This document shows, piece by piece, positions 1 to 6,344 of a stretch of 12,617 nt of DNA. The position numbers and the translations under genes are program-made. The notes beneath the pieces are model-generated. The model had not been told where the DNA came from, did no database searches, and was given only the letters and a program-made list of their open reading frames with translations. Position 1 is the stretch's first letter. Each line of letters begins with the position of its first letter. The stretch comes from Spirochaetaceae bacterium. Its GTDB lineage: Bacteria > Spirochaetota > Spirochaetia > Treponematales > Breznakiellaceae. The stretch is from NCBI GenBank assembly GCA_031257995.1, contig JAIRNN010000119.1:1-12617 (forward strand), in the 5' to 3' direction.

Positions 1-105
1 AAATCCATTTACCAAATGAAAATACGAGGTGAATGGCGCCTAAGCGAAACTACGGTAAAACTTAGAAAACTCTTTCAAAAATTGAAGCTAGACTACCTAT
101 TTTAA
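1..105 (+). CDS. 3' end of an unrecognised open frame (partial)
   Basis: Frame 1 is open from the window edge to a TAA at 103-105, giving 34 residues that end in KLRKLFQKLKLDYLF. It is Lys- and Leu-rich and visibly more AT-rich than the neighbouring genes. I do not recognise it. It could be the C-terminus of a real protein cut by the window edge or a chance open stretch, since 34 codons without a stop is weak evidence. The IS1595-family element begins 20 bases after the stop, so it lies just downstream of this frame rather than inside it. Confidence 0.3.
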   Translation, partial: KSIYQMKIRGEWRLSETTVKLRKLFQKLKLDYLF

Positions 106-117
106 GCGGAGTTAGGG

Positions 118-139
118 CTTAATTTGGTGATAGTCGGAA
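118..139. repeat. Left end of IS1595-family element: target duplication plus inverted repeat
   Basis: GGTGATAGTCGGAA at 126-139 is the exact reverse complement of 1208-1221. The 8 bases just outside, CTTAATTT at 118-125, match ATTAATTT at 1222-1229 in 7 of 8 positions. IS1595-family elements are known to make 8-bp target duplications, so this marks the element boundary. The single mismatch suggests the insertion is not brand new. Confidence 0.85.
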
Positions 140-1221
140 CTGGACATGATTTGCTATATGACAAGCAAATTGGAACTCTGCAAAACGGCGATAGGAACGA
201 AACCGCCGTTCATTGCGGAGAGCCGTTTATATACATCGTCAACGACAGAATCCGAAGCTCTAAACGCGGTGGAAAAGAGCGCGTTGTACCGGTTCAGGTA
301 TTTCGCAGCAAATCCTCCGGCGTTTCTGTTGCGCGCTTTTATGAAGCTGTGGTATGCGTTTACGGCGTTTATGTTGTTAAGACCGGGTGAGGCGGTGCTT
401 GCGTTTGCGGTTATACATTTTCCTCTTTCAGACAAAACCCCGTAGTTTTTCGACCCGTCACAGAGCAAAAACGTGTTGCCGCTAACGCGCCCGGTGAACA
501 CGTTGAGAAGCTCTTCTTTGCTTGGGACGGCTCTGTTTATTGCCCTTGAAAATGCGCCGCCTTCACGCTCTGCCGCCGCGCACACGCGCACATATTCGTG
601 TGAAATGCCGCGTTTTTCAGCTTTTGCCCCGTGTTTCCTTGCTTTGCGGTGATAACCGTCGGGGATTTTCCGGCCCTTTACGCTCTCCAAAATATACGTT
701 TCATCCGCTTCGCACACCCCTTCGAGCAACTTTGGGCTGTCCGCCTGCTCCCGCTCAAGACAGTACAGGATTTTATGGCGCATATTGAAGACGGTTTCGT
801 GGTGAAGGTCAAGCGCCGCTGCGGTTTCATCAATTGCTTTGCCTTCGATTGTGTCCCTTACTGCCTGTTTCCACACGGTTTCGCCGCTGTGGGAATGAGC
901 TGCCGCCCTGCCGGTTGTTTCCACAAAAGATCCTCCGCATTCTTTGCACAAATACTGCCGTTTCCCGCTCTGACGACCGTTGCGAACAACGGAGTTTCCG
1001 CCGCACTTGGGATGTTCCGAAACCGGCCTTGTTCTCTCTTTTTCGCTTTCCCGCTTTATTTCCGTTAGCTTTTCTATTGCAATGCCCAGTCTGCTTTCCG
1101 GTAGTGACTTTGCCAAATCAAGCAATTTTTTGAGGTTGTTTTCCATAACGATATACCGCCTTTCCTCTCTTTTTTTAATCTCATGCTATACACTTTGTCA
1201 AGTCTTTTTCCGACTATCACC
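126..1221 (-). mobile_element. IS1595-family insertion sequence, complete by its ends
   Basis: A 1096-bp element bounded by 14-bp perfect terminal inverted repeats and a 7/8 target duplication. It carries one transposase gene on the minus strand that fills most of it, leaving short flanks: 28 bases at the left end and 75 at the right. Length, single gene, 8-bp duplication and transposase type all fit the IS1595 family. It sits in the intergenic space between an unknown frame end and the RAYT-like gene. All parts needed for mobility appear present, so it may still be active. Confidence 0.85.
154..1146 (-). CDS. IS1595-family transposase (ISXO2-like DDE domain)
   Basis: A 330-residue DDE-type transposase that would cut and paste the surrounding element. 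The N-terminal part (about residues 44-72) is a zinc ribbon, HPKC...CKEC, in which the usual first Cys of CPxC is His45; His can still bind zinc. A helix-turn-helix-like stretch follows (about 95-130). The catalytic core shows Asp148 in CEADETYI, Asp230 in LLCDGSKNYG, and the family block NNINAVNAYHSFIK...KYLNRY at 257-287. The start ATG at 1146 is preceded by a GAGGAAAGG-like ribosome site about 11 bases upstream. The frame is intact with no internal stop, and its stop lies 14 bases inside the left inverted repeat. Confidence 0.88.
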   Translation of the reverse strand: MENNLKKLLDLAKSLPESRLGIAIEKLTEIKRESEKERTRPVSEHPKCGGNSVVRNGRQSGKRQYLCKECGGSFVETTGRAAAHSHSGETVWKQAVRDTIEGKAIDETAAALDLHHETVFNMRHKILYCLEREQADSPKLLEGVCEADETYILESVKGRKIPDGYHRKARKHGAKAEKRGISHEYVRVCAAAEREGGAFSRAINRAVPSKEELLNVFTGRVSGNTFLLCDGSKNYGVLSERGKCITANASTASPGLNNINAVNAYHSFIKARNRNAGGFAAKYLNRYNALFSTAFRASDSVVDDVYKRLSAMNGGFVPIAVLQSSNLLVI

Positions 1222-1229
1222 ATTAATTT
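1208..1229. repeat. Right end of IS1595-family element: inverted repeat plus target duplication
   Basis: The 14 bases at 1208-1221 mirror the left end exactly, and ATTAATTT at 1222-1229 is the second target copy. The pairing can be extended one base outward (T125 with A1222), which would shift the boundary by one and spoil the duplication, so the 14-bp reading is preferred. Confidence 0.83.
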
Positions 1230-1354
1230 CTTTTTGCGTAGTTGAGCCTGTTTCAAAACTCCATGTTGTGGAGCGGGTAGACCTCTCTTGGGGCCATCTT
1301 GGGCCGGGACGTTTGAGGCTGTATGTTCCTCCTTTTCGGCCGTAGTTGAGGCCG

Positions 1355-1861
1355 TTAGCCGGGCGGGGGCGCGGGTTTGGAAGTGTTTTTCGCCGAAAAA
1401 CTTGTCGTTATCGTCATCCCGTCCGAGCGGGGGCTGCCCCAAGACAAGGTGTAGGCAATAGCCGCCGGAATCTTCATTTTCGCCGACTTTTCCACCGCCG
1501 CCCAGTCCACTTCCTCCGCCCCCTCAGGCGGCCCGCCCCACAAGATATCCGACTCGTACCGCTCGCCCCACACGTGCCCCTTCCGTCCCGTCCGCGCGTT
1601 GAACCGCGCCGAAAACGTTTGCTTCATCCACTGCATTATCTTCGGTAGCTGGAGCCCGTCATCGGGCTTGATATAGAACGTGAGCCACGCCCCCTCAAGC
1701 CGGAAGCCGCGTATCTTGAAACCGTAACGCGCTTTCGTCTCACGGAGTATGCGGTGGAGGAGCGCTTTCGCCTCCGGCAACCGGAACAAGGGCTCTTCGA
1801 TATTAACCGCCGTCCGGACCTCGTACCAGACGTGCTCGGCTAATTCTCTTTGTTGGCGCAT
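1355..1861 (-). CDS. REP-associated tyrosine transposase (RAYT/Y1)-like protein, HUH motif lost
   Basis: A 168-residue protein with the overall plan of Y1/IS200-type REP-associated transposases: a beta-strand start (HVWYEVRTAVN), a helix with PEAKALLHRILRETKARYGF, a central strand, then LPKIMQWMKQTFSARFN and the family signature GHVWGERYES at 95-104. The central strand should carry the metal-binding HUH motif (of the type LMPNHVHLLI) but reads RLEGAWLTFYI at 54-64, so both histidines are missing. A Tyr (137) remains in the C-terminal AYTLSWGSP helix. ATG at 1861 was chosen because AGGAGG lies 8 bases upstream; a TTG two codons earlier sits only 2 bases from that site. The same frame is open for 33 further basic codons after the TAA. 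The protein is probably not an active nuclease and could be a domesticated DNA-binding protein or a decaying copy. The 133 bases between it and the IS hold only short GC-rich inverted repeats. Confidence 0.72.
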   Translation of the reverse strand: MRQQRELAEHVWYEVRTAVNIEEPLFRLPEAKALLHRILRETKARYGFKIRGFRLEGAWLTFYIKPDDGLQLPKIMQWMKQTFSARFNARTGRKGHVWGERYESDILWGGPPEGAEEVDWAAVEKSAKMKIPAAIAYTLSWGSPRSDGMTITTSFSAKNTSKPAPPPG

Positions 1862-1946
1862 ATACAATGCCTCCTGTACTATATATATGCGGTTGGCAGC
1901 CGTATTGCTTTAATTTAACACGAAAAAAGATGAAAAAATCACATTT

Positions 1947-2027
1947 AACCGCAGATGAACACGGATGAAGCGGTGTCTGCTGTGAAAAATCTGCGTACAT
2001 CCGTGCAATCCGCATTCATCTGTGGTT
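1947..2027. repeat. Dispersed nested inverted repeat, copy 1
   Basis: AACCGCAGATGAA at 1947-1959 pairs with TTCATCTGTGGTT at 2015-2027 (12 of 13 plus one wobble). Inside it, CACGGATG at 1960-1967 pairs perfectly with CATCCGTG at 1998-2005. The result is one long interrupted hairpin between the RAYT-like gene and parE. Related copies lie at 4289-4419, 6751-6836 and, degraded, at 12254-12346. Repeats built on 'accgcagatgaacacggatg' words are common intergenic elements in many bacteria; their role is unknown. Confidence 0.75.
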
Positions 2028-2033
2028 TTTTGG

Positions 2034-2233
2034 GATGAAGGCCGTGATTAAAACCGGGGGCGTTGCGAGGAGCGGGCCACCCGCAGAGGGGGTAGCGGAG
2101 GGCGAAGACCGGAGCGAAAGGGGAGACGGGGCCTGTTGCATTTATCTGCGATGAAACATTCATTGAGGCCCACCGTGTTGCGGAAATACCAAAACGCGCT
2201 CAACATTTCGCGCACGGCATTGGGTGTCCCCCA
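2034..2233. repeat. Composite repeat: gtgattaa...ccggggg module plus about 100-bp unit A
   Basis: Immediately after hairpin copy 1 comes a module reading aaggccgtgattaaaaccgg (from 2038), repeated after the hairpins at 4431 and 6835. It is followed by ccgcagagggggta...gcggagggcg and then a unit (2131-2233) running from gcctgttgcatttatctg to gcattgggtgtccccca. That unit recurs twice downstream of parE (4474-4609 and 4650-4789). It contains no credible gene; short open frames across it exist in several frames only because the repeat is GC-rich. Confidence 0.7.
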
Positions 2234-2255
2234 TTTATCCCTGCAACGCGATCTC

Positions 2256-2285
2256 TTGAAATTTTTGCGGCAACGAGGGTATAAT
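2256..2285 (+). promoter_or_regulatory. Likely sigma70-type promoter of parE
   Basis: TTGAAA (2256-2261) and TATAAT (2280-2285) are separated by 18 bases, giving a predicted start near 2292 and a leader of about 57 bases before the parE ATG. The promoter begins just beyond the end of repeat unit A, so the repeat does not interrupt it. Confidence 0.7.
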
Positions 2286-2348
2286 AAAAATGGATTATCG
2301 GCTGCCCGTAACGGGGGAACGGAAAACGAGGGGCAGGTTGGGAGGATT

Positions 2349-4268
2349 ATGACGGTCAAAAAAACGGTGGACAGCAGGGCTTACGACGAATCGAAAATAA
2401 AAACGCTGTCATCGCTTGAACATATCCGGCTGAGGACAGGGATGTATATCGGGCGGCTGGGAGACGGCGGCAACCCGGACGATGGGATTTATGTGCTGTT
2501 GAAAGAAGTCGTGGACAACGCGATTGACGAGTTCATCATGGGAAACGGCAAGTCGGTCGAGATCACGGTGAAGGATGGGAAGGTCCTCGTGCGCGACTAT
2601 GGACGGGGGATTCCGCTGGGGAAGCTCGTCGAATGTGTGTCCGTGATCAATACCGGCGCGAAGTACAACGACGAGGTGTTTCAATTTTCGGTTGGGCTCA
2701 ACGGCGTGGGAACGAAGGCGGTAAACGCGCTTTCTTCGCATTTCCGTATCGTTTCGATGCGTGACGGCGAGGCGGCGGAGGCGGTCTTTGCGCGGGGCGT
2801 GCTGCAAAGCCAGAAGCGGGGGAAGCCCAAAACGCCGCAGAAGACGGGGACGTATGTCGAGTTTGTGCCCGATGCCGAGATTTTTCCCCGTTACCAGTTC
2901 AATATGGAATTCGTCGAGCGGCGGATCAAAAATTATTCTTTCTTGAATTCCGGTCTCACGCTGGTGCTGAACGGCGTTTCCTACACGAGTAAGCGCGGGT
3001 TGCTGGATTTGCTGAACGAGGAGTTGGGAGAGCCGGACAATGCGGACAGTGTAGCGGGTAGCGCGGGTAAGGGGAAAAACGCGGCAGGTGACGAGGACGC
3101 GCCTTCCGCCTATTCGCTGTATCCGATTGCCTACTACAAGGGCGAGCATGGCGGCCACGGCGGCCACATCGAAATTGCGTTCACCCACACGAACAACTAC
3201 GGTGAACAGTACTTTTCGTTTGTGAACGGGCAGTTTACCAGTGACGGGGGAACGCATCTTTCGGCCTTCAAAGAAGGTTACTTGAAAGGGGTGCAGGCGT
3301 TTTTCAAGAAGGATTATCGGAGTGAGGACGTACGTGAAGGGGTAATCGCGGCGGTCGCGGTGAAGTTGAAAGAGCCGGTGTTTGAGAGCCAGACGAAGAA
3401 CAAACTGGGCAACGCCGACATTCGTGGACCGCTCGTGGCCGAGGTACGCGCCGCCGTGGAGGACTGGCTCCACCGGAACAACGATGCTGCGAAGAAGCTG
3501 GAACAGAAAATCCTCGCCAACGAAACCCTGCGTACCGAGTTGTCGGCGGTGAAGAAAGAAGCGCGGGAAGCGGCACGGAAGATCGCGCTCAAGATCCCCA
3601 AGCTGAAAGACTGCAAGTTTCATCTTGACGACGGTTCAAAGGGGGAGTTTTCCACGATATTTATCACGGAGGGCGACTCGGCGGCGGGCTCGATGGTTAC
3701 CTCGCGGGACGTAATGACCCAGGCGATTTTCGCGCTGCGCGGGAAGGTGGAGAATATGTACGCCAAAAAACGCGCCGCCATCTACAAGAACGAGGAACTT
3801 TTCAACCTGATGATGGCACTCGGTATCGACAACGATGTGTCCGGCCTGCGTTACGGCCGCATCGTGATCGCCACCGATGCGGACTTCGACGGTTTCCACA
3901 TCCGTAACCTCCTCCTCACTTTCTTTCTCTCGTATTTTGAGGAACTGGTTACCGGCGGCAAGATTTTCATCCTAGAAACGCCGCTTTTCCGCGTCCGCAC
4001 GAAGAAAGAGACCTGTTATTGCTACACGGACAAGGAACGCGATGATCTTGTGAAGAGGCTGGGCGCGTCAAGCGAGGTTACGCGGTTCAAGGGACTGGGC
4101 GAGATCAGCCCGAAAGAGTTCGGCCAGTTCATCGGCCCGGACATCCGCCTCATCCCCGTTTCGGTGAGTACGCTGAAAGCGGTGCCGCAGGTCTTGGGCT
4201 TCTACATGGGCAAAAACACGCCGGAACGCCGCGAATACATCATGAAAAATCTGGTGGATACTCTGTGA
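2349..4268 (+). CDS. parE: DNA topoisomerase IV subunit B (ParE-type)
   Basis: A 639-residue ATPase subunit of a type IIA topoisomerase, which with a ParC/GyrA-like partner passes one DNA duplex through another to decatenate and relax chromosomes. The GHKL ATPase domain has EVVDNAIDE with catalytic Glu53 and Asn57, DYGRGIP at 83-89, and GLNGVGTKAVNALS at 117-129. The transducer domain carries the QTKNKLGN loop at 348-355. The TOPRIM domain has TEGDSAAGS (Glu441) and ATDADFDGFH (Asp510, Asp512), followed by FKGLGE at 580-585. The SRDVMTQAIFALRGKVENMY block resembles the ParE group rather than GyrB, whose EGDSAGGSA context differs. ATG at 2349 follows GGAGG closely (3 bases); an in-frame extension upstream exists but would run through the repeat and promoter. 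A low-complexity Gly/Ala/Asp insert (about 229-253) lies in the transducer. No subunit A gene is adjacent, since the composite repeat follows directly. Confidence 0.9.
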   Translation: MTVKKTVDSRAYDESKIKTLSSLEHIRLRTGMYIGRLGDGGNPDDGIYVLLKEVVDNAIDEFIMGNGKSVEITVKDGKVLVRDYGRGIPLGKLVECVSVINTGAKYNDEVFQFSVGLNGVGTKAVNALSSHFRIVSMRDGEAAEAVFARGVLQSQKRGKPKTPQKTGTYVEFVPDAEIFPRYQFNMEFVERRIKNYSFLNSGLTLVLNGVSYTSKRGLLDLLNEELGEPDNADSVAGSAGKGKNAAGDEDAPSAYSLYPIAYYKGEHGGHGGHIEIAFTHTNNYGEQYFSFVNGQFTSDGGTHLSAFKEGYLKGVQAFFKKDYRSEDVREGVIAAVAVKLKEPVFESQTKNKLGNADIRGPLVAEVRAAVEDWLHRNNDAAKKLEQKILANETLRTELSAVKKEAREAARKIALKIPKLKDCKFHLDDGSKGEFSTIFITEGDSAAGSMVTSRDVMTQAIFALRGKVENMYAKKRAAIYKNEELFNLMMALGIDNDVSGLRYGRIVIATDADFDGFHIRNLLLTFFLSYFEELVTGGKIFILETPLFRVRTKKETCYCYTDKERDDLVKRLGASSEVTRFKGLGEISPKEFGQFIGPDIRLIPVSVSTLKAVPQVLGFYMGKNTPERREYIMKNLVDTL

Positions 4269-4288
4269 GCGTTACAAATCAGGGTTTG

Positions 4289-4419
4289 CCACAGATTAAC
4301 GCAGATGGTGCCATATATGGGGCTACGCAGATTTTTCACCCCGCGTCCCGCTTAAGCCTGTGTAATCTGTGTGTCTTCTTCATCCGCGCTAATCTGTATA
4401 ATTCTGTTCATCTGTGGTT
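4289..4419. repeat. Dispersed inverted repeat, copy 2
   Basis: CCACAGATTAACGCAGATGG at the left end mirrors the right-end words attctgttcatctgtgg. In between are several degenerate 'acgcagat', 'aatctgtgtg' and 'catccgcgctaatctgt' words. It begins about 20 bases after the parE stop. Compared with copy 1 the loop is longer and the pairing less regular, as if several units had merged. Confidence 0.65.
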
Positions 4420-4424
4420 TCCTG

Positions 4425-4789
4425 TGATTAAGGCCGTGATTAAGGCTGGGGGTGTTACGGGGACGGTTCCGGCATCCGTTGTATTTATGTACGGTAAAAC
4501 ATTCTTGGGGTCCGCACTGTGCCGCAGAAGTGGCAAAACGCGCCTGGCACAACCCTAGTTGTGACTTAACCGTTGTGCCCGTTTCGTGCGCGGCCAATGG
4601 GTGCCCCGCAGAGGGGGTAAGCGGAGGGCGCAGGAGCATAGGAGGAGGGGCCTGTTGCATTTATCTGAGGTGGAGCATTTTTTGGGCCCCGCACCGTGCC
4701 GCAAAAATGCCAAAGCACGCCAAGCGCAACGGCTGTGCTAGGCACAGCTAGGGTTGCGTCTGTTTCGCGTGCGCATTGGGTGTCCCCCA
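4425..4789. repeat. Composite repeat, copy 2, with the roughly 100-140-bp unit duplicated
   Basis: The module aaggccgtgattaaggctgg (4431-4450) follows the dispersed hairpin just as at 2038. Two diverged copies of the unit follow, at 4474-4609 and 4650-4789. Both keep the order gttg(t/c)atttat, an acattc/gcattt word, ggg..ccgcac(t/c)gtgccgca, (tg/at)g(g/c)caaa..cgc, then a cattgggtg-type end. Between them lies the ccgcagagggggtaagcggagggcg linker also seen near 2090. Each unit here carries an extra hairpin of about 40 bases absent from unit A. I see no gene in this stretch. Confidence 0.68.
4725..4758. repeat. Two-level hairpin inside the composite repeat
   Basis: CGCAAC (4725-4730) pairs with GTTGCG (4753-4758), and inside it GCTGTGC (4732-4738) pairs with GCACAGC (4742-4748) around a TAG loop. 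The sister unit has the equivalent GGCACAA...TTGTGCC pairing at about 4545-4580. This hairpin insert is missing from unit A at 2131-2233. Confidence 0.6.
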
Positions 4790-4840
4790 CCTGATTGGCA
4801 AGCAACGTTTTTCGCCCACTACCACCGCCCGTTTCCCATC

Positions 4841-4943
4841 ACGCCGCTCCAAGGAAGGCCCCTGTGGGGCCGTAGGGGGATACCGCCGTTATTCCCCCGC
4901 TACGCCGTCCCCAAGGGAAGCCCCTCCGGGGCCGTTGCGAGGA
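4841..4943. repeat. GC-rich palindrome cluster with a 61-bp-spaced direct repeat
   Basis: Two related blocks start with acgccg at 4841 and 4902. Each contains a small aaggg/ccaagg palindrome followed by gcccc-N3-ggggccgt (GGCCCC TGT GGGGCC at 4857-4871; GCCCC TCC GGGGC at 4920-4932). Between them GGGGGAT (4875-4881) faces ATTCCCCC. The words resemble the last units of the 23-bp array at 6170-6330, so this may be a scrambled relative of it. Confidence 0.55.
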
Positions 4944-5031
4944 GTTGTAACAAACGCTTTCGTAACAAACTCTTCCATAATAATTACACTCCTTATGACA
5001 AGACGCTTTCGCGACCCGATTACCTTGATCC
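4889..5031 (-). pseudogene. Orphan duplicate of the 5' leader and start of the beta-helix lipoprotein gene
   Basis: Read on the minus strand, this matches the region around the start of the lipoprotein gene at 6072. Both have a small GNRA-loop hairpin (CGC GAAA GCG here, AGACGC GCAA GCGTCT there), an AGGAGT-type ribosome site, and ATGGAAGAG at the start (ATG at 4978). Both then share tttgttaca or attgttaca followed by ctcgc. After 29 codons (MEEFVTKAFVTTPRN...) the frame stops at 4889 inside the GC-rich palindromes, with no signal-peptide core and no beta-helix. It reads as a 5' fragment of a paralogue left by recombination. Confidence 0.55.
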
Positions 5032-5080
5032 TCATTCTCCTTACCCCTGAAGGGGCTTTACTTGTATGCGGCTTAACAGA

Positions 5081-5104
5081 ACAGGCGGTTTCATTCGCGC
5101 CTGT
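5081..5104 (-). terminator. Possible hairpin terminator after the beta-helix gene
   Basis: ACAGGCG (5081-5087) pairs perfectly with CGCCTGT (5098-5104) about 40 bases beyond the stop of the minus-strand beta-helix gene. No clean T-run follows on the minus strand, so termination is only inferred from position. Confidence 0.35.
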
Positions 5105-5141
5105 CCGTGTTGTCCGCAGGGTTTATCCGCTCTGCATCCCT

Positions 5142-6072
5142 CTACGGGGTCGGGCGGATGTCCAGCTTATCATTCTCTCCCAGTGTATCGTTTTTGGATT
5201 CCGAGCTGCTCGCTACGTAGACCGCATGGCCTGTGCCGCTTGTCGAGGTGTTGTTGTTTTTGTCCCCGTCGTTACCGGGGGTGGTAGTATCGTCATCGCC
5301 GTAAATAATGCCGCCGTTCTTAAAGAAGGTGGCGCCGTTAGACACGAGCACGCCGCCGCCGCTACTGGCGGCAATCCCTTTGACGAGCTTATTGCCGCTG
5401 ACGGCCCCGCCGTTCATGGTGAATGTGCCGCCCGCCACGTACACACCGCTGCCAAGCCAATTTGGGGCGGTATTGCCGCTGATGGTCCCGCCGTTTTCAA
5501 GGATGAGATGCCCGTAGGCCTCTACCTTAATGAGAGGGGCGTTGTTTGTGCCTTCGCCGCTTTCATTCTTATTGTTGTCCAAGCCCGCAAAGGTGATGTT
5601 CTTCAGCGTCGGGGTAACACCCGCCCCCACCGTGATGAGGGAGCTCTTATTCGGCCCGGTCAAGTCCACGGTCATCCCCCCGCCGTCGATGGTCAGGTTG
5701 GCAGGGCTGGTGTAGAAGTAGACACTCGAATCGCCTGAATGCCGGAGAACGAGCCCCTCTGCGGGGAGATCCCCGACCCCCAGTTCCACCGTTTCCAGCG
5801 CTCCATCCGATGCCGGCGGCAACTGAATGACGAGGGAGGACTCGTCCGCAGCCGCCCTTATCACATCTATGGCACTGCTCTCGTTCTCGGTACCGTTGCT
5901 AAACGTTGCCGCCGCCGTTGCCTCCTTCGCCGGGGTGTCTTTCGGCTCCTCCGGTTCCGTCTCCCCGCCGCCCATGAACTCTTGCAGAAACTCGCACCGT
6001 CAAAACGAGCGCGAGCGCGAGCAGTGCCGTAGCCCCGCCGCGAGAACCTGTAACAATCCTTTTCTCTTCCAT
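5142..6072 (-). pseudogene. Beta-helix-repeat surface lipoprotein, frameshifted at the lipobox
   Basis: An open frame from the ATG at 5975 gives 277 residues of an extracellular beta-helix protein. It has a Glu/Pro/Thr-rich linker, then NLTIDGGGMTVDLTG, TPTLKNITFAG, LILENGGTISGN and TFTMNGGAVSGN rungs, ending NDKLDIRPTP. The true start appears to be the ATG at 6072, with AGGAGT 6 bases upstream. It encodes MEEKRIVTGSRGG followed by the hydrophobic core ATALLALALVLT, a signal peptide. At about 5999-6000 the phase changes. The mature frame continues there as CEFLQEFMGGGETEPEE, so the two halves together would read LALALVLT-x-CEFLQ, a lipobox. The total of 931 bases is one more than a multiple of three. 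In the uncorrected signal-peptide frame translation stops at 5899 after 57 codons. This is either a real inactivation, a phase switch or an assembly indel. The family is known as surface or repeat proteins in treponemes; the ligand is unknown. Confidence 0.68.
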
Positions 6073-6099
6073 AATTATACTCCTATAAAAAGTATGAAA

Positions 6100-6115
6100 A
6101 GACGCTTGCGCGTCT
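6100..6115 (-). promoter_or_regulatory. Leader hairpin upstream of the lipoprotein gene
   Basis: On the minus strand, AGACGC GCAA GCGTCT forms a perfect 6-bp stem with a GNRA tetraloop. It is followed by TTTTC and, 15 bases further, the ribosome site at 6079-6084. The orphan leader at 4889-5031 keeps a hairpin of the same kind (GAAA loop) at the same distance. That conservation suggests the structure matters, perhaps as an attenuator or an mRNA stabiliser. Confidence 0.45.
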
Positions 6116-6140
6116 CAATCACCATTAATAATGCCCGTTT

Positions 6141-6157
6141 AACCGCCACAGGCGGTT
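6141..6157. repeat. Perfect palindrome next to the 23-bp array
   Basis: AACCGCC ACA GGCGGTT has a 7-bp perfect stem. It stands just outside the array that starts at 6170 and is not on the array's 23-base phase. Confidence 0.6.
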
Positions 6158-6169
6158 GCAACGTACCCG

Positions 6170-6330
6170 CCGAACGCCCTGCGGTGTTCACCCTGAACTC
6201 CCGATGGAGTACCGTTCGTATTCCCTAAGGAATAAGGTTCGTATTCCCTACGGAATGCCTCTTGCATTTCTTAGAGAGTACTGCCGATGCTCCCTGCAAA
6301 GTATCGGTCGTACTTCGCGGGAAGCGCCCC
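6170..6330. repeat. Seven-unit array of 23-bp imperfect palindromes
   Basis: Palindrome centres fall at 6180.5, 6203.5, 6226.5, 6249.5, 6272.5, 6295.5 and 6318.5, an exact 23-base period. The stems differ but still pair: GAACGCC/GGTGTTC, ACTCC/GGAGT, TATTCC/GGAATA, GTATTCC/GGAATGC, a weak fifth unit, CCGATGCT/AGTATCGG and CTTC/GAAG. The two middle units share tcgtattccctaNggaat. The period is not a multiple of three, so the array is not coding. It lies about 100 bases upstream of the lipoprotein start. Function unknown. Confidence 0.75.
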
Positions 6331-6344
6331 TGCCCACCGCTTGG

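Noticed and set aside
1074..1442. A minus-strand frame continuing out of the RAYT-like region into the IS
   Set aside because: It crosses the IS1595 inverted repeat, so it can only be a chance fusion formed by the insertion.
1945..2163. Small minus-strand frames across the composite repeats (also at 4352-4805) with similar peptides such as YPLCG and NATGP
   Set aside because: The shared peptides simply reflect the shared DNA repeat; the frames differ in phase and length and have no ribosome sites.
2136..2348. An N-terminal extension of ParE by 71 codons
   Set aside because: It would be translated from the repeat and promoter region; the family starts close to the ATG at 2349, which has GGAGG before it.
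2409..3623. A 404-codon open frame antisense to parE
   Set aside because: It is the complement of well-conserved topoisomerase codons; Arg/Leu/Val-rich with no recognisable domain, as expected for a shadow in GC-rich DNA.
4776..5738. A 320-codon plus-strand frame across the intergenic palindromes and the beta-helix gene
   Set aside because: Its second half is the complement of beta-helix repeats and its first half runs through GC-rich repeats; no promoter or ribosome site.
6170..6330. CRISPR array
   Set aside because: The 23-base units follow one another with no unique spacers, vary in sequence, and no cas gene is near.
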